DNA of 64,000 nucleotides, taken from positions 23,705,001-23,769,000 of the forward strand of contig CM073519.1 in NCBI GenBank assembly GCA_037074615.1, read 5' to 3'. Positions 11,449-23,491 of this stretch are shown here, piece by piece. The position numbers and the translations under genes were made by a program. This DNA is from Leucaena leucocephala. Its lineage: Eukaryota > Streptophyta > Magnoliopsida > Fabales > Fabaceae. The notes beneath the pieces are model-generated. The model was not told the origin of the DNA and did not search any database. It saw only the letters and a list, made by a program, of their open reading frames with translations. Each line of letters opens with the position of its first letter. The first letter of the stretch is position 1.

Positions 11449-13150
11449 ACCTTAAGTCAAATAGGTACCAAAATGTCCTTCTAGTGTTTGAAATATGCAC
11501 AATAACATTAAAAGAAATGGACATTATACAAGGAGAAATAGAATCCAAGAGTCTCTCTTGCATATATGAAAGCTATAGCATCTAAGAGAACTTAAGAAGC
11601 ATCCATTGCTGTAATTTAAAAGTCAAGTTATATGAGGCAATGGAGAAAGTTCCAAGAAGTATATTTTGCCTCAACAATGGACTATCACATTGTGCAATTC
11701 AATTATCTTGAGGAGAACATAAGAAGAAGAAGGACCTCTTAACCATCAAAGTATATATCAACTGAGAGACCAATGCAAACAATTGTTTGAGAAAATCAGA
11801 AGATGCAATAGGCATGCAAATGCAATCTTTCTTCCACATGAGAGTCAAGCTAATGGCCATAAGGACAAGAGAAAATACAGTGAAATATAATCCTTGTCTC
11901 ATGACTATAATTAATTAAATTTTGGATTAGATTAAAAATTGCTTGCTCCTTGTTGAATTCCTTTAGCAGTCAACATTGTTTTAGATTCTAAATGAATTGT
12001 GCATAACATAACATGTCTTCAAATATTTTAAACATTGTTTTATCAATCTTAATACATAAATTAATTTGTAAATATGCATGTTCATGATTTTAAAAAAGTA
12101 AATTTCAAGATTATGCATCAAACCTCTTGATTTCACAAAAATACAAAATGTATGCAAATGATTTGAAAACTTGTTTTTGGAATGAGTTGACATCAATATT
12201 TGAGAATAATACATCTGTGAAGATTTCAAAATCCATTTACTAGAGTCAACATTGATCCTAAATGTGATATCATATGCTTGCTTGAGTTCTTTATTATCTA
12301 ATGAGTTAAACATTTTTTGTTTGTTTAACAAAATTCATAAAGTTCAAGCCTATCATTAAAAAAATTCCAGAAAATTAGAGCCTTATGCTATCTATTTACT
12401 GGAATATTCTTGCAACTCTAGTCAGTTAGACCAAAGAGCAAGGTCTTTTAGTTTTCATAATGATTCTTCAGTCAATATCCTATATGAATTTTGCTCTAAA
12501 AAAATTTGCAGACATGTTAACATTATTGTTCAACATGTAATCTTATAGGATATTTCTCTCTAATATGATGACCTTTAATATTTTCATAAAATTTATCTTC
12601 AAAGCTTCATATTGTGAAAGATCATGCACATTTCAACATTAAACATTGCTCTTCAAGATATGCTTTTAAAAACTACCTCTACATATATTTATCTTCCTCA
12701 GTATGAATTCATTAGTTTTGATGATAAATTTGTTATATGATATATGGTATTATATATAAATGGAGTTTATTTTTATATTACCATACTGACCATTAATTCT
12801 CCTATAAGAAAGAAAGGAATTATTTTTAACAAGAGAAAATTCCTCAAAGGATTATTATGTTGATGAAGTATGATGATTGGTTCAAGTGCTAAAGCAACAA
12901 AGTTCAAATGGCAACAAACTAAAATGGATCATCATTATTGCCAACATAGAAGGTGATCAAATGCATTAAAGAGAGGAAGGCAATATAATTCCACAAATCA
13001 ATTTATTCATTAGATTGCCAAACTGAATAAGCATCTCTTAAACCTCTCTCTTTATATTGAACTTATATTTAAACTATTTCAATAATGTTTCTATGATATA
13101 TGTGTTTCCTTACTCATCATGATTGAAACCCATTATTTCATTTCAGATGA
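11449..13150 (+). other. SIRE-like internal DNA with no recognisable pol
   Basis: After a short continuation of the gag frame to about 11510, this stretch contains no motif of protease, integrase, RT or RNase H on either strand. Short open frames, including 116 codons on the minus strand at 11981-12331, have no recognised product and AT-biased composition. It occupies the place where pol should be, so it is either replaced or decayed beyond reading. Confidence 0.55.
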
Positions 13151-13179
13151 CTTTCAAAAAGTATTATACAATTTTCAAG

Positions 13180-13720
13180 TCATGAATTTATCGAACAGGT
13201 ATCGATAAAGGTTCTTATCGATAAATGTTTTGATAAAAAACATAAAATATTTCTTGTACTTAATGTACTAAGTCTTTTCAAAAAAACTATTTGATAAAGT
13301 CATTTATTGAATATGTATTTGATATGAATGAATTGTTTTGAAAATTTTACAAAGTACTCTATGTTATTTCTCATCGATAAATTCTTTGAAAAGAATATAT
13401 ATCCAAATGTTATTCGTTGAACTTTATCGAACAACTTATCGATAGGGCTACTTATTGAGAAGCAATTTGATAAATGAAGTATTTTTTGAAAAGCAATTGA
13501 AGTTTTTGATCAAATAACAATTTTATAAAGATGTGATTCAAAGGATTTATCGATAAATCTTGTATGATTTGTGTTAAAAATGATTATCAAACAACTAAAC
13601 TATAATATGGCTTGACGAATAGCTTTTCGATAAATTTCTTACCATTGCTTGAAAATTTATCAATAAAAACTTCGAATAAGGCACTTATCAATAAATTATC
13701 TATTATTTAGGGAAAATATG
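13180..13720 (+). repeat. Block rich in ttatcgataa-type palindromes inside SIRE-like element
   Basis: Words such as gtatcgataaag, cttatcgataaa, ctcatcgataaa, cttatcgatagg and tttatcgataaa recur at about 13200, 13217, 13372, 13437 and 13550. Composition and motif match the LTRs of the same element, but I could not align the block to one LTR segment. It precedes the envelope-like ORF, so it could be an LTR-derived spacer. Confidence 0.5.
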
Positions 13721-13924
13721 ACCATTACTGCTCATTTTATCAAACATCTGCTTGAAAAATTCATCATTTTCTCTGAACCCAAAAAATCTTCTTGATCCTA
13801 TACACTCCAAACATTAATTAAACATATCAGAATCATTTCTCCCAACTTCCAAACAAAAATTTGCTCTCACAATTCATAGATTTCCTTGAATCATTGTTAC
13901 TGCTCATCTATATCTTACCTAGCA

Positions 13925-14853
13925 ATGGCAAGAACCAAAATGCCCAAGGTTGGTCTAGAAAATTCAAAAGGGAAGCAAAAGACAAGTTCTTCAAGATCAA
14001 AATTGAGGCCAAAAGTAGCCAAGGATCACAATCCACCAAGAGAGTCATCGCCCCTGCTATGAGAATAGCTCAAATTCAAATACCGACTAAATCCTCTCTA
14101 AGTCAAGTAAGGCAGAGCACACGAGAAGTACTAAAAAGGAAGAAACACCAATTAGCTATAGTTTTTTAAGAATCTGACCACACCAACATAGATGAAAATT
14201 TCAATATGGTTATTCAAAAGGCTATAAGTTCAGCTGGATTATCACAGGCCAGAGAGTGAAACAAACAGCAAGAAGGAGAAATGAGTCTCCTCAAGGTATC
14301 TTTGAGCTTTCTCCCTTCTCCAACCCTTCTAAAATCAATCCCTCTTCTTTCAATTGAGCTAATTTAGCTTTTCTTAGTGGAAATCTAAACAATGGGGTAG
14401 ATAAAGGAAAACTCAAGGCTATTTTTGGTGAGAGGGAATTATGTCCTATCATTCATGTAGACTTAGAAAATATTAAATATAAAGACAATACTCAATTAGA
14501 TTTGTTCAATTCCTTAGCTTATTATAAGAACTATATAGAAATTAATCTTCCCTATTTCCCTGTAGTGGTTAAGCGATTTTATTATAATATAGAGATTTTT
14601 GATGAAGGAAATGATGATAGAAAAGTTGCAAAAAGTTATCTTGTTACAAGTCTTAGAGGAAGAGAGAAAAATTTGGATGGAGATATTATAAACTTCCTAC
14701 TTAAGACTACAGATCAAAAGAAAAGGGCTAACATTGTCTCTATAGAGATTTATAACATTCTCATACTTTCAGATGGATTCAAGGGTGACCTCAAGTTTGC
14801 CCTAAAGAAATGTGTGATTATCATAGGATAATCTACTATATTTACTCAAGGAA
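13925..14853 (+). pseudogene. Envelope-like third ORF of SIRE-like element, 5' part
   Basis: An ATG at 13925 opens a basic, serine-rich start (MARTKMPKVG, then SKGKQKTSSSRSKLRPK) as in SIRE-type envelope-like ORFs, then stops near 14060. From about 14360 an open frame of some 155 codons runs to 14831 and includes YFPVVVKRFYYNIEIFDEG and LVTSLRGREKNLDGDIINFL. This has the layout of the putative plant transposon/envelope-like domain (a YP-x-V-x-x-FY segment, then a conserved short helix pair). It is interrupted by the LTR at 14854 and continues at 16734. The function of such ORFs is unproven; the domain match is by eye. Confidence 0.6.
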
Positions 14854-16728
14854 TGAAACATCCTTATTTTCTTATGTCTTAGGGACCAAACAGTAGCATC
14901 TAGAACAACTTTTAAGGTCATTGAAGTCAAATTACATAATTTGGAATTTTACTCTCCTGAGTACTGTGCACTGTGTAAATTCTAGAGAAGTGACATGAAT
15001 TCAAAAAATCATAACTAATTCTAGAAAAATCAAAATGAAGTGATTTAAATTGATACATGAAGCTAACTTAATGATATTTTAGGGAAAAATAACTCGTTGA
15101 GCACTCCTTGACCAAGTCAACATCGGTCAACGCTCCAATTTTATTGTTCATCCAGCGTTTTCTCCTGATTCCAGTATTTCTGGTCCCAATTTTGAAAAAT
15201 CATATCTCCATGTGTAGACATCCAAATGAGATGTTCTATATATCAAATCAAATCTTGGCATGTATACTATTTACTAGAAAAATATCATACATTTATTCAA
15301 TCGTTTACTATTTATAATTACTGCTCAAATGTCACTGCCTCACCATGAGTTACTGTTCACAGTGACAATTTCTAGCAATTATACATACATGAATCACATA
15401 TCAATCATGCTAAATAATTAACGTCTCTTCATGCATCTTTATCTCCTCCATCTTGAGAACACCTGCTGTAATTGGATTGATATGGAAGGGCTGATATTTC
15501 TAGGGAAATCTCAGTAGCAAACGGAAACCATACCATGTATGCAACTATATGCTTGATGTTACTATGTGTGCACTTAATGATCATGCTTGCATAATGATAA
15601 CTTACATGCTTCCATGTCCCTTAATTATAACATATGGCCATAGCATAAAAAGAAATAGAGCATTACTTAATCATACATGCTTCACATCATCAAAGTAAGC
15701 AAACATCACATAAAACATCCAAGCAACATAAGCATACAAGTAGGTAAGTTTACTACCTGATATGGAGCCTTTCCTCTAGTCCTTAACCTTTGCTCTAAGG
15801 TTCCTTCTTTTCCCTAAGCTGGCCAAATCCCTAAGCTCCTTGGATTGCTCCTAACTCCGCCAGAACTCCTCCTTTTTCCTTCCTTTCTTTCTCTTTCTTT
15901 CTCTCTTTCTCTCTTTCTCTCTTCTTTCTCTTCCTTGCCATGGAGTATAATGGAAGGGGGAGTGCCTATTTATAGGTGAAAGGAGGTGGAATGGTTGGTC
16001 TAGATTGAATCGCGATGAATGGCTCAGATTGCTTAGCTTCCTCAAGAAGCTTTGCCTGCATCATTACAATGACATCATCATCCTAGATGACTCATCAAAA
16101 TGGCATCATCCATGGGGCACCTCACATGCTAGGTGGCATAAAGGTGGGGCCCTTGGGACACCTCACCAGTTGACTCAGCACTTATAGAGAATTCCATAGT
16201 CTTTTCTTGGAATGAACGGCTGAGATTGTGCCACTTGTCCTTAGCTTTTTCTTCTTTTTCTATACTCATGCCATGTGGCACCTTGTGGGTCCCATGAGGA
16301 CACCTTTTATGCCACCTCATGGTTCTAGATGAGTCTAAAGCTTTATCTAATCACTTTCCCTAGTTCTATCTTTGACCGGGTAACTTTACTTTATTGAAAA
16401 AGTACTAAACTAATATTTTAATGCCACTTGGGCCCACATCCCTCTTGGTCTACGTCTTTGAACCCTTAGAATGCTATATTCGTCTCTAATCAAGCTCAAA
16501 CACTATAGTGGCTCAATTCCCAAGAACATCCCTTTCTTTTCAAAAATGACTATTATGGCCCTAGGGACTTTCATTATTTACAATTTAGTCCCTGAACTTT
16601 CACTTACTTGCAGTTTAGTCCCTGAACATCATATGTATACTTTTGAGACTTCTGCTTAATAGGGCTTGGTAGCATACATTTTTCAAGCTACATACTAGGC
16701 TTTTAGGCCTAAAAATTAGGATATGACA
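14854..16728 (-). mobile_element. Solo LTR, Tekay/Del-like family A, splitting the envelope-like ORF
   Basis: 1875 bp in reverse orientation with the exact duplication aggaa (14849-14853, 16729-16733). Ends are tgaaacatcc and ggatatgaca. It aligns with the copy at 8856-11443 but lacks about 700 bp near its right side. It carries the TATA word at 15966, a (ctttctctctttct)-type tract at 15885-15935 and the same actgttca words. There is no internal region. Confidence 0.85.
15966..15975 (-). promoter_or_regulatory. TATA box of family A LTR (14854-16728)
   Basis: ctataaatag on the minus strand, at the same position relative to the purine tract as in the other family A LTRs. Confidence 0.55.
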
Positions 16729-16733
16729 AGGAA

Positions 16734-17640
16734 CATGGTGAACAAATCAGGAAGTTTCACTTATCCCATTCAAGAAGACTACATTTTGTTAGCAAGGGTA
16801 ACTAGTGGAGAGAAAATTAATATTGGAGCTTTGATTTATGATGTGATAAAAAAAATTTATTTTGACAAATCAAAAGGAACTTACATCCTATACCTTTAGC
16901 TTGTCTCATTCTTCCTATAGTGCAACAATATCTCATGTATAGAAAAGGGCGAGAAGAAAGTAAACATCCCAAAATTTAGTGCTAAATAAATCCATAGAAT
17001 GAGGATCCCTCTTCACTTGGTTGATGGTGGTAAGAAAGCTCAGAAAGGGAAACAACTGGTACAATCAGATGAAGCCCAATCTTCAATTGCCCCTACTGCT
17101 TCTTACTTGTACCCTCTTTTGCTCAAGCTACAGTTCAATATCTGATCAAGCATGAATTGAAGAATTTTGAGACAAATATTTTGGCAAAGGTTGAGGGAAA
17201 CTCACTATTTACTATCCAAAGTATATCTGAGCTCATTAATGGCCTTGAGACATCTATGAAGCATAAGTTAATTTCTGAGCTTGAGAGAGGGAATGAGAAG
17301 ACAAAGACAATGATTATCAACCTTGAAAAGATAGTGGATTTACAAAGACCAGCAATTAATGTACTTGGTGAATAGGTATTTCAACTAAAACAGAAGCTCG
17401 AATCAAACAACATTGTTTTAAGAGTTGAAGATTTATTTGGAGACACACCTGCTGAGCCTAATGTCCCTTCTTCTAATCCTCTTACTCAATATGATATTCC
17501 ACAGTCTGGTCTAACTGAATCTATCCCTTTTACCTCCACTAAAACTTCTGATCAAGCCCCTCAACCAAATCAGCGCTATAAACCCAACCAAGAAAACCAA
17601 TATGCCTCCTCCTCCCTGACTCCATTTTTTAATGATGTCA
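16734..17640 (+). pseudogene. Envelope-like third ORF of SIRE-like element, 3' part
   Basis: Directly after the aggaa duplication the frame reads VNKSGSFTYPIQEDYILLARV and INIGALIYDVIKK, which continues the envelope-like domain broken at 14853. After a stop near 16900 there are degenerate pieces. One open frame at 17157-17375 is rich in E, K and L in heptad-like spacing (KNFETNILAKVEGN... SELERGNEKTKTMIINLEK), so it is a likely coiled coil. A proline/serine/glutamine-rich tail runs to about 17640 and ends FFNDVKKREN. Coiled coil plus low-complexity tail is the usual C-terminal layout of these ORFs. Confidence 0.6.
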
Positions 17641-17879
17641 AAAAGAGGGAGAATTAGGAGGAACTGGGTAGTTAAGTAGTTAAGGGTTATTTTGATTCTT
17701 TTGAAATTCTGCAATTGCATATCAAATGTTTCAAATTCTAATGACAATTGCTAATGAAGTTATATTGTTTCTCTGTGTGTGTGTTTGCATATTTACTGAT
17801 ACAATTTTTTTTATCTTGCTTGACTTTTATTGCAAATCAGTATTTTTCAAAGCTTCTCAATTAAGTTTTTACATCATCG

Positions 17880-17893
17880 AAAAGGAGGAGAAA
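17880..17893 (+). other. Polypurine tract of SIRE-like element
   Basis: aaaaggaggagaaa lies directly before the TG of the 3' LTR at 17894, the expected position and composition of the plus-strand primer site. Confidence 0.75.
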
Positions 17894-20800
17894 TGTTAAA
17901 TCTAATGTTTTGATTATAACAATTATTTGACAAAGGATTTAAAAGGTTTTCATAAATTGAACTTAACTGATAAAGAACATTTATCGATAAGCTTATAGAT
18001 GAGATAATTATTCCAAAAATTAGAAAAAAAACTTTTGAAGGAAAATATGCTTTCAGAAAGACATTTATCAATGACATATTCAATAAGGTTTCTTATCGAT
18101 AAAGACTTTGATAAATCAATCATATTTAGTTGAGAAAGTTTGGGTCACGCTATTCTTAAAATTGAAATTATTCGAAGCTCTATTCGATAAGTAGACTTAT
18201 CAATAAGCCTTTGATAAGATTTTAAAAGACTCAAATTGTTTATGAAAAGTTTTATCGAAGAGTTGATCGAACCATAGATTTATCGATAAGATATTCGATC
18301 AATCAACTCTATTTTTCAAAAGAAGAAATTCTACTTTCACAAGCTCATTTATCAAAGGACTATTCGACAAAATAATTTATTAGATAACTCTTTGATAAAT
18401 AGGGAAAATATTTTGACTATTCAAAAGCATTGATAAATGATTTCTCATATATTTCACCATTTTCTTTTGATATTCTATTTTATAAAATCTTATGATCAGA
18501 GATTTGAAAAGGTTTACAGGTTTAAAATCTGATCACAAAAATGTTTTAATTAGGATCACTTAAAGGTTTGTATTCAAAAATAATTTTTAGGGATCTAATT
18601 GATGGATCGTCTTATCAAATTGATCTTAGAAAAATATGTTTTATAAATCTAAAAGATCAATTGGAAGAAAGAGAAGGAAAATTGTCAAAATTCATATACG
18701 ATAAATACGCTATTAGGTGATTTTATTATTTTAAATGTTGATGACGATTTAGTTCCTATAATATTTGATTAACTTGTTTGAATCATCTCTAGATTGTTTA
18801 GACTTGAAATAATGAATATTAGATTATTCATAAATGATTCAAAGTCTAATTCGTTATGCTCTTATAGATGAACTATTCAATTAAGCCATTCATCAAAGAT
18901 ATCTTTGATAAGATCCTTTGTCAAGCTTAATTTGTTGAAACTCTTATTGATATGTCTGAGAATAATTTTGATGAGCTAATAAATTATTTGAATTTGATTG
19001 AATGAATGATCTTCATAAGTTTATAGTGTTATTTTATTTGGCCTACTTGCTGAATGATTATAAGCTCAAATTGTTTTGATTCTAAATACACTCATCATGC
19101 TTATAATCTTATATCTTGTGAAAATTGCTCTAATATGTTAAATGATATTTTTGATCTAATTTCATGAATGATCTTATGAGTTATGATTTCTAAATATGAT
19201 TATAATTTAATACAAGTTCAATGAAAGCTTAAAGTTTGTGTTTGAAAAGATTTGAAAAGAATATTATTCAGTATTTATTGATAAGTTATTTAAAGAATTC
19301 ATTTATCGAAGAATACTTTGATAAATGATGTATTATGAAATATATCGATAAATCTTAAATATATATTTTGAAAGAATATTTTTCAAGTAGTTTATTGATA
19401 AGGACATTTATCTAATATCTATTCGATAAATCATGAACTATATATTTATAATTCATTGAAGATTTATTGAAGTCCTTTCGATAAAACTGATTATCAAAGT
19501 ATTGCTCGATAAGATCTTAACTGTTTCAAAGCAATTTTTGAGCAATTTATTGAAGACCTTTTCGAGAAGGGTGTTCTTCAAGAAGCTCTTCGGTAAGTTA
19601 AGTGTCATATCCCAATTGTTAGGCCTATAAGCCAGTATGTATCCTGAAAAAGGAAGACTACTAGACCCTATTATGCAGAAGTCCCAGAAGTATCAGATGA
19701 TGTTCAGGGTCTAAACTGCAAGAAAGTGAAAATTCAGAAAAAATAGTAAAAGTCCCTGTAGGTATAATAGAAAAGAAAGGGATGTTTCTTAGGAACTAAG
19801 CTACCAGAGTGGTTCGGCTTGGTTAGAAAATCAATATGACATTTAAAGGCCCAAAAACGTAGGCCCAGTAGTTATGGGAGTTTGAGAGGCATTAAGATAA
19901 TATTTTAGTGCTTTTCAATAAAGTAAAGTGACCCGGTCAAAGATAGAATTGGGGAAAAAGTGATATAGAATCATGAGGTGGCATAAAAGGGACCCACAAG
20001 GAGCCACATGGCATGATTACAGGAAAAGAAGAAAAGTTAAGCACACATGTCATGAGATTAGAAAAAGGAGAAAAAGTAAAAAGGACACGTGGCACAATCT
20101 CAGCCGCTCATTCAGGGAAAAGACTCTGGAATTCTCTGGAGAGGCTAAGTCAGCTGGTGAAGTGTACCATGTCATATCCTAATTTTCCCTATCTGTATAG
20201 TACTGATAGTGGAAAGAGGTTTAGAAAGGATTATGACGAAGATAAGAAGGAATGATAAAGGTTATATGAGTCCTGAAGAAGGAGAAGGACTAAAACGCAA
20301 AGTAGAAAAGGTTAAAGGCCAAAAGTTAAAGTAGAAACAATATTTGGGCCAAAAGTGGTAATTTCTAAAAGTTATGGGACCTAAATATAATTAAGCAAAA
20401 AGTCAGGGACATAAATGTAATTATGGAAAAGTTCAGCCAGAAAAGGCTTAGAACTGCCTGTAAGTATTTTAGTCCCACATTCCATCAGTAAATAGAGGAA
20501 GTCATGCTAGGTAATCTGGCATGATACAGAAATTTTATTAGGGCTCCAAACAGCAGATATTTATCTGATAGTCTAAAAGTTATATGAAATTTAATCAGAT
20601 TTCATGGACTTCAGATATAAGTGGGCAAATTATAGGAAAGTGTGCCCTATAGTGTCAGATGTCCTGGATCTGATAGAACTCCAGAAGAAGTTCTGTATAA
20701 AAAGTTATTCATATATCAGTGAATTTTGACGGGAGTTTGTTAACACCCGTGATCCGATAATGGAACTTATCGGTATGTAAGCCTAGATAGAATGAGATCA

Positions 20801-21470
20801 TATGACCTCATATATAGGCCTATAATGACGCCAAGGAAGGCCCAAAACCCAGGGTACTAGTCTATCAGTAGAAGGGGCCAGTGCCAGAAAAAGTGCGAAA
20901 TTATGAAAATGCCCTTGGATGCCCAGATTGTACCAGAGATAGATGAAGGGCATTTTGGTCATCTGGGACAGGCTAAAAATGTGGCACATGGTATAAATAT
21001 GATTATTTGAGCCAATATATGCCCGGAGGCAGTACAAAGAGGGGTGAAATGACACTTATGCCCTTAGGGTCAATATAGTGCAAGAAAGGATACCAAGAGT
21101 ATTTTGGTCATTTCCCAAGGGATCTGTAATTAAGTTGTGGCCAGTGCAAGTATTTCAATGGTGTGGGAAGCCTATAAATTGATTTCCAGAACAGAATACA
21201 TATCCTGGTATATTATAAAAAAATTAGGAATAGAAAATATTCCCGTTGCTGTGAAACTGCACCGATCGGTACTAGATTGGACTGGAATTTTTCCAAAAGC
21301 TTCCTTACACTATGAGCATGCCACTAACCCCTTGAGGTGTCCCTTGATGGGTCCCACATGATGTCATAATTATTATTTTATAAAAAAGTTAAATCCAAGA
21401 TTAAATGTGGGCCTTTTGATCAAATAGTAACCAAATCAATCTTGGCCATTCATTTTTCTTGGATTTTGGC

Positions 21471-21478
21471 TATAAATA
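21471..21478 (+). promoter_or_regulatory. TATA box of family C LTR (20170-23298)
   Basis: tataaata followed by a cccc run; the same word is at 50296 and 57757, and in reverse at 27024 and 30248, always at the same place in family C LTRs. Confidence 0.6.
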
Positions 21479-21986
21479 CCCCTCAATTCTGGTTCAGAAC
21501 CATAAGCTCATGTACCCTTGGGGAAGCTCTTGCAAAATGGAAACTCAAGCCAAGACAAAGAAGATTCAAGGTTCCAAAGTTCAAGCAAGCTAGAGATTAA
21601 AGGTAAGCAATCTCTCCTAGCTTTTTTTCCATTGATTTGGGAGCTTGAACTTAGGGTTTTGATGGAAGAAAAGTTGAGTTTTCTCTAAGGGGTGGTGCTG
21701 CCCAAAGACCTTAAAGGAAAGGGGAAAGAAGAAATTAAAGTTAGAACTATATGATTGAAGCTTAAACAAGCTAGTTAAATGGTTGGTTGTTGAATCAAAT
21801 TGATATTCTTGACTTTGCCATGGTGTGCCCTATTTGGTCTGCAAAGTTCATGAGGGAAGGAAATTGAATTTAAATGATTTCAGGCTTCCATTGAGTTTGT
21901 ACGATGATTTTGTGTAGGATTGGAACGGTTTTGAACCTTGGAAACACTAAAATCTCAAGGTTGTAGTCTTTGAGATTCCTTACGGT

Positions 21987-22008
21987 ACTGTTCACTCGCA
22001 TGAACAGT
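21987..22008 (+). other. Perfect 8-bp stem-loop actgttca/tgaacagt in family C LTR
   Basis: actgttca, six-base loop ctcgca, then tgaacagt. The two arms pair perfectly. The same words occur singly at 22981 and 23179 in this LTR and in family A LTRs. The related LTR at about 50814-50836 has a mutated version. Confidence 0.6.
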
Positions 22009-23481
22009 GATTGGAATTTCATGATTTTGATGGTTCCAATGGTTTTAAAATGAAAAGTTGTGTGGGGTAAAGTGGAGAAACAAGTATGGGAAGCATTAGA
22101 ATCAAAATGAGAATTTTTGAAAGAATTGTATGCTTATGTTCAGTTCTGTACAGCAGGCCATGAAGGAGCTGGAATTTCATGATTCTAAGCTCATAAATGT
22201 ATTCAAAAGATGAAATTGTGTAGGGTAAAGTCAAGACATTAATTGGTTCAAGAGCCAAGTGGATTAGTGAAAATTAGAGAAAGTTATGACAATAAAGAGT
22301 GTAACAAAGTTAGTCTTAAACATGGTTGGAGTTTAATGATAACATGTTTTCCATGGCCATGCACTTGATGTAAAAGTATATAGCATGATAGCATGTCACT
22401 AACCAAAGAAAGTTTAATGAAATTACATATCATGCATTAGCATCCATCTTGCATATTTAAGTGGTAATGTTTGCTACTGAGATTCCCTAGAATCTCACTC
22501 TCCCATAACCAACCAATTTAGGTCAAGCATGAATAAAAGGTATGCATGGAGAATAGCTAAAGAATGGAATAAAGGAAGTGAAGTATTGAGATTTTAGCAT
22601 ATACTATAAATTGTCCATGTATGTAAATGCCATGTAAGGTGTCCATTTATGTTATGAAACTATTGTAATACTTATGGCATATGTACATGATGTATATGAA
22701 TGTTAAGAAGCTTATTTGATGGCTTGCGCATGCTGAAACAATTATTGGAAATGAAAGAAAAGAAACTGAAATGGTAAAAACGTAGGTCTTGTAGCAGTTT
22801 TGTTGTGGCTTCAGTTTGACCTAGCAAATAAAGGAATTAGTTCACGAAATTTTATGAGCATCTAGCACACATCCATAGCTTTAAGTGCATAGGTAGAACG
22901 TTTCATTTGGATGTGTATATCAATAGAAATGAATTTCCAAAATCAGGGACCAGAATCTGTTTCCAGAGTTTTTGACCAAATGAACAGTAAACTTCAACGA
23001 ATAAACTGTATCAATTGGATAATCATTTGGTCAATTGGATAATCATTTGGTCTAGAAATTATTTTTCACTTAAATTTCAAGATGTTATCTTCATGTATCT
23101 TTTTGAACAACCTCATTTCGAGTTTTCTATAATTAATTATGATTTTTTGAAGTTTGTTGCATAATTTAGAATACCATATGAACAGTAACCCGAGAAAGAG
23201 TAAAATTCCAGATTTGGCTAATGGACTTCCAAGGTCTTGTAAGTGGTTCTAAATGCTACTGAATGGTCCCTGAGAGGTATAAAAGTAAGGATATTACATA
23301 CCAAGGGCCCCACCAATTGCGCAACATACCCCTTGAGGTGTCCTTGGATGATGTCATAATAGTGAGTCATCAAGGTGGATGATGTCATCATGATGATGCA
23401 GGCAAAGCTTCTTGAGGAAGCTAAGTGATCTGGGCCATTCATCACAATTCGATCTGAGCCATTCATTCCACCTCTACTCAC

Positions 23482-23491
23482 CTATAAATAG
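23482..23491 (+). promoter_or_regulatory. TATA box of family A LTR (19603-24614)
   Basis: ctataaatag followed 30-40 bp later by the gaaaga-rich tract; conserved in all family A copies seen here. Confidence 0.6.

Larger units (their letters stand above)
20170..23298 (+). mobile_element. Solo LTR, Tekay/Del-like gypsy, family C, nested in family A LTR
   Basis: 3129 bp with the exact duplication tacca (20165-20169, 23299-23303). It begins tgtcatatcctaatttt and ends aaggatattaca. Relatives are at 40060-52348, 25179-28400, 28755-31552 and 55773-59653. A TATA box is at 21471. The region 20250-21120 contains several 'agggacctaaatgtaatt'-like phrases and 21960-23190 holds tgaacagt words. No internal region or second LTR is present, so it is a solo LTR. 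The open frames inside it (for example 21137-21361, 22019-22258) recur only as LTR sequence. Confidence 0.85.

Noticed and set aside
11981..12331. 116-codon minus-strand frame with a KWIL segment resembling the copia protease start
   Set aside because: The strand is opposite to the element, the catalytic DSG-type motif is absent and nothing conserved follows.
13925..17640. Envelope-like ORF as evidence of a plant retrovirus
   Set aside because: The ORF is degenerate and split, no signal peptide or fusion segment can be read, and such third ORFs in SIRE-type elements have no proven envelope function.
20013..20255. Open frame with lysine-rich start near 20013
   Set aside because: It crosses the boundary between the family A LTR and the nested family C LTR at 20170, so it is a chance fusion.
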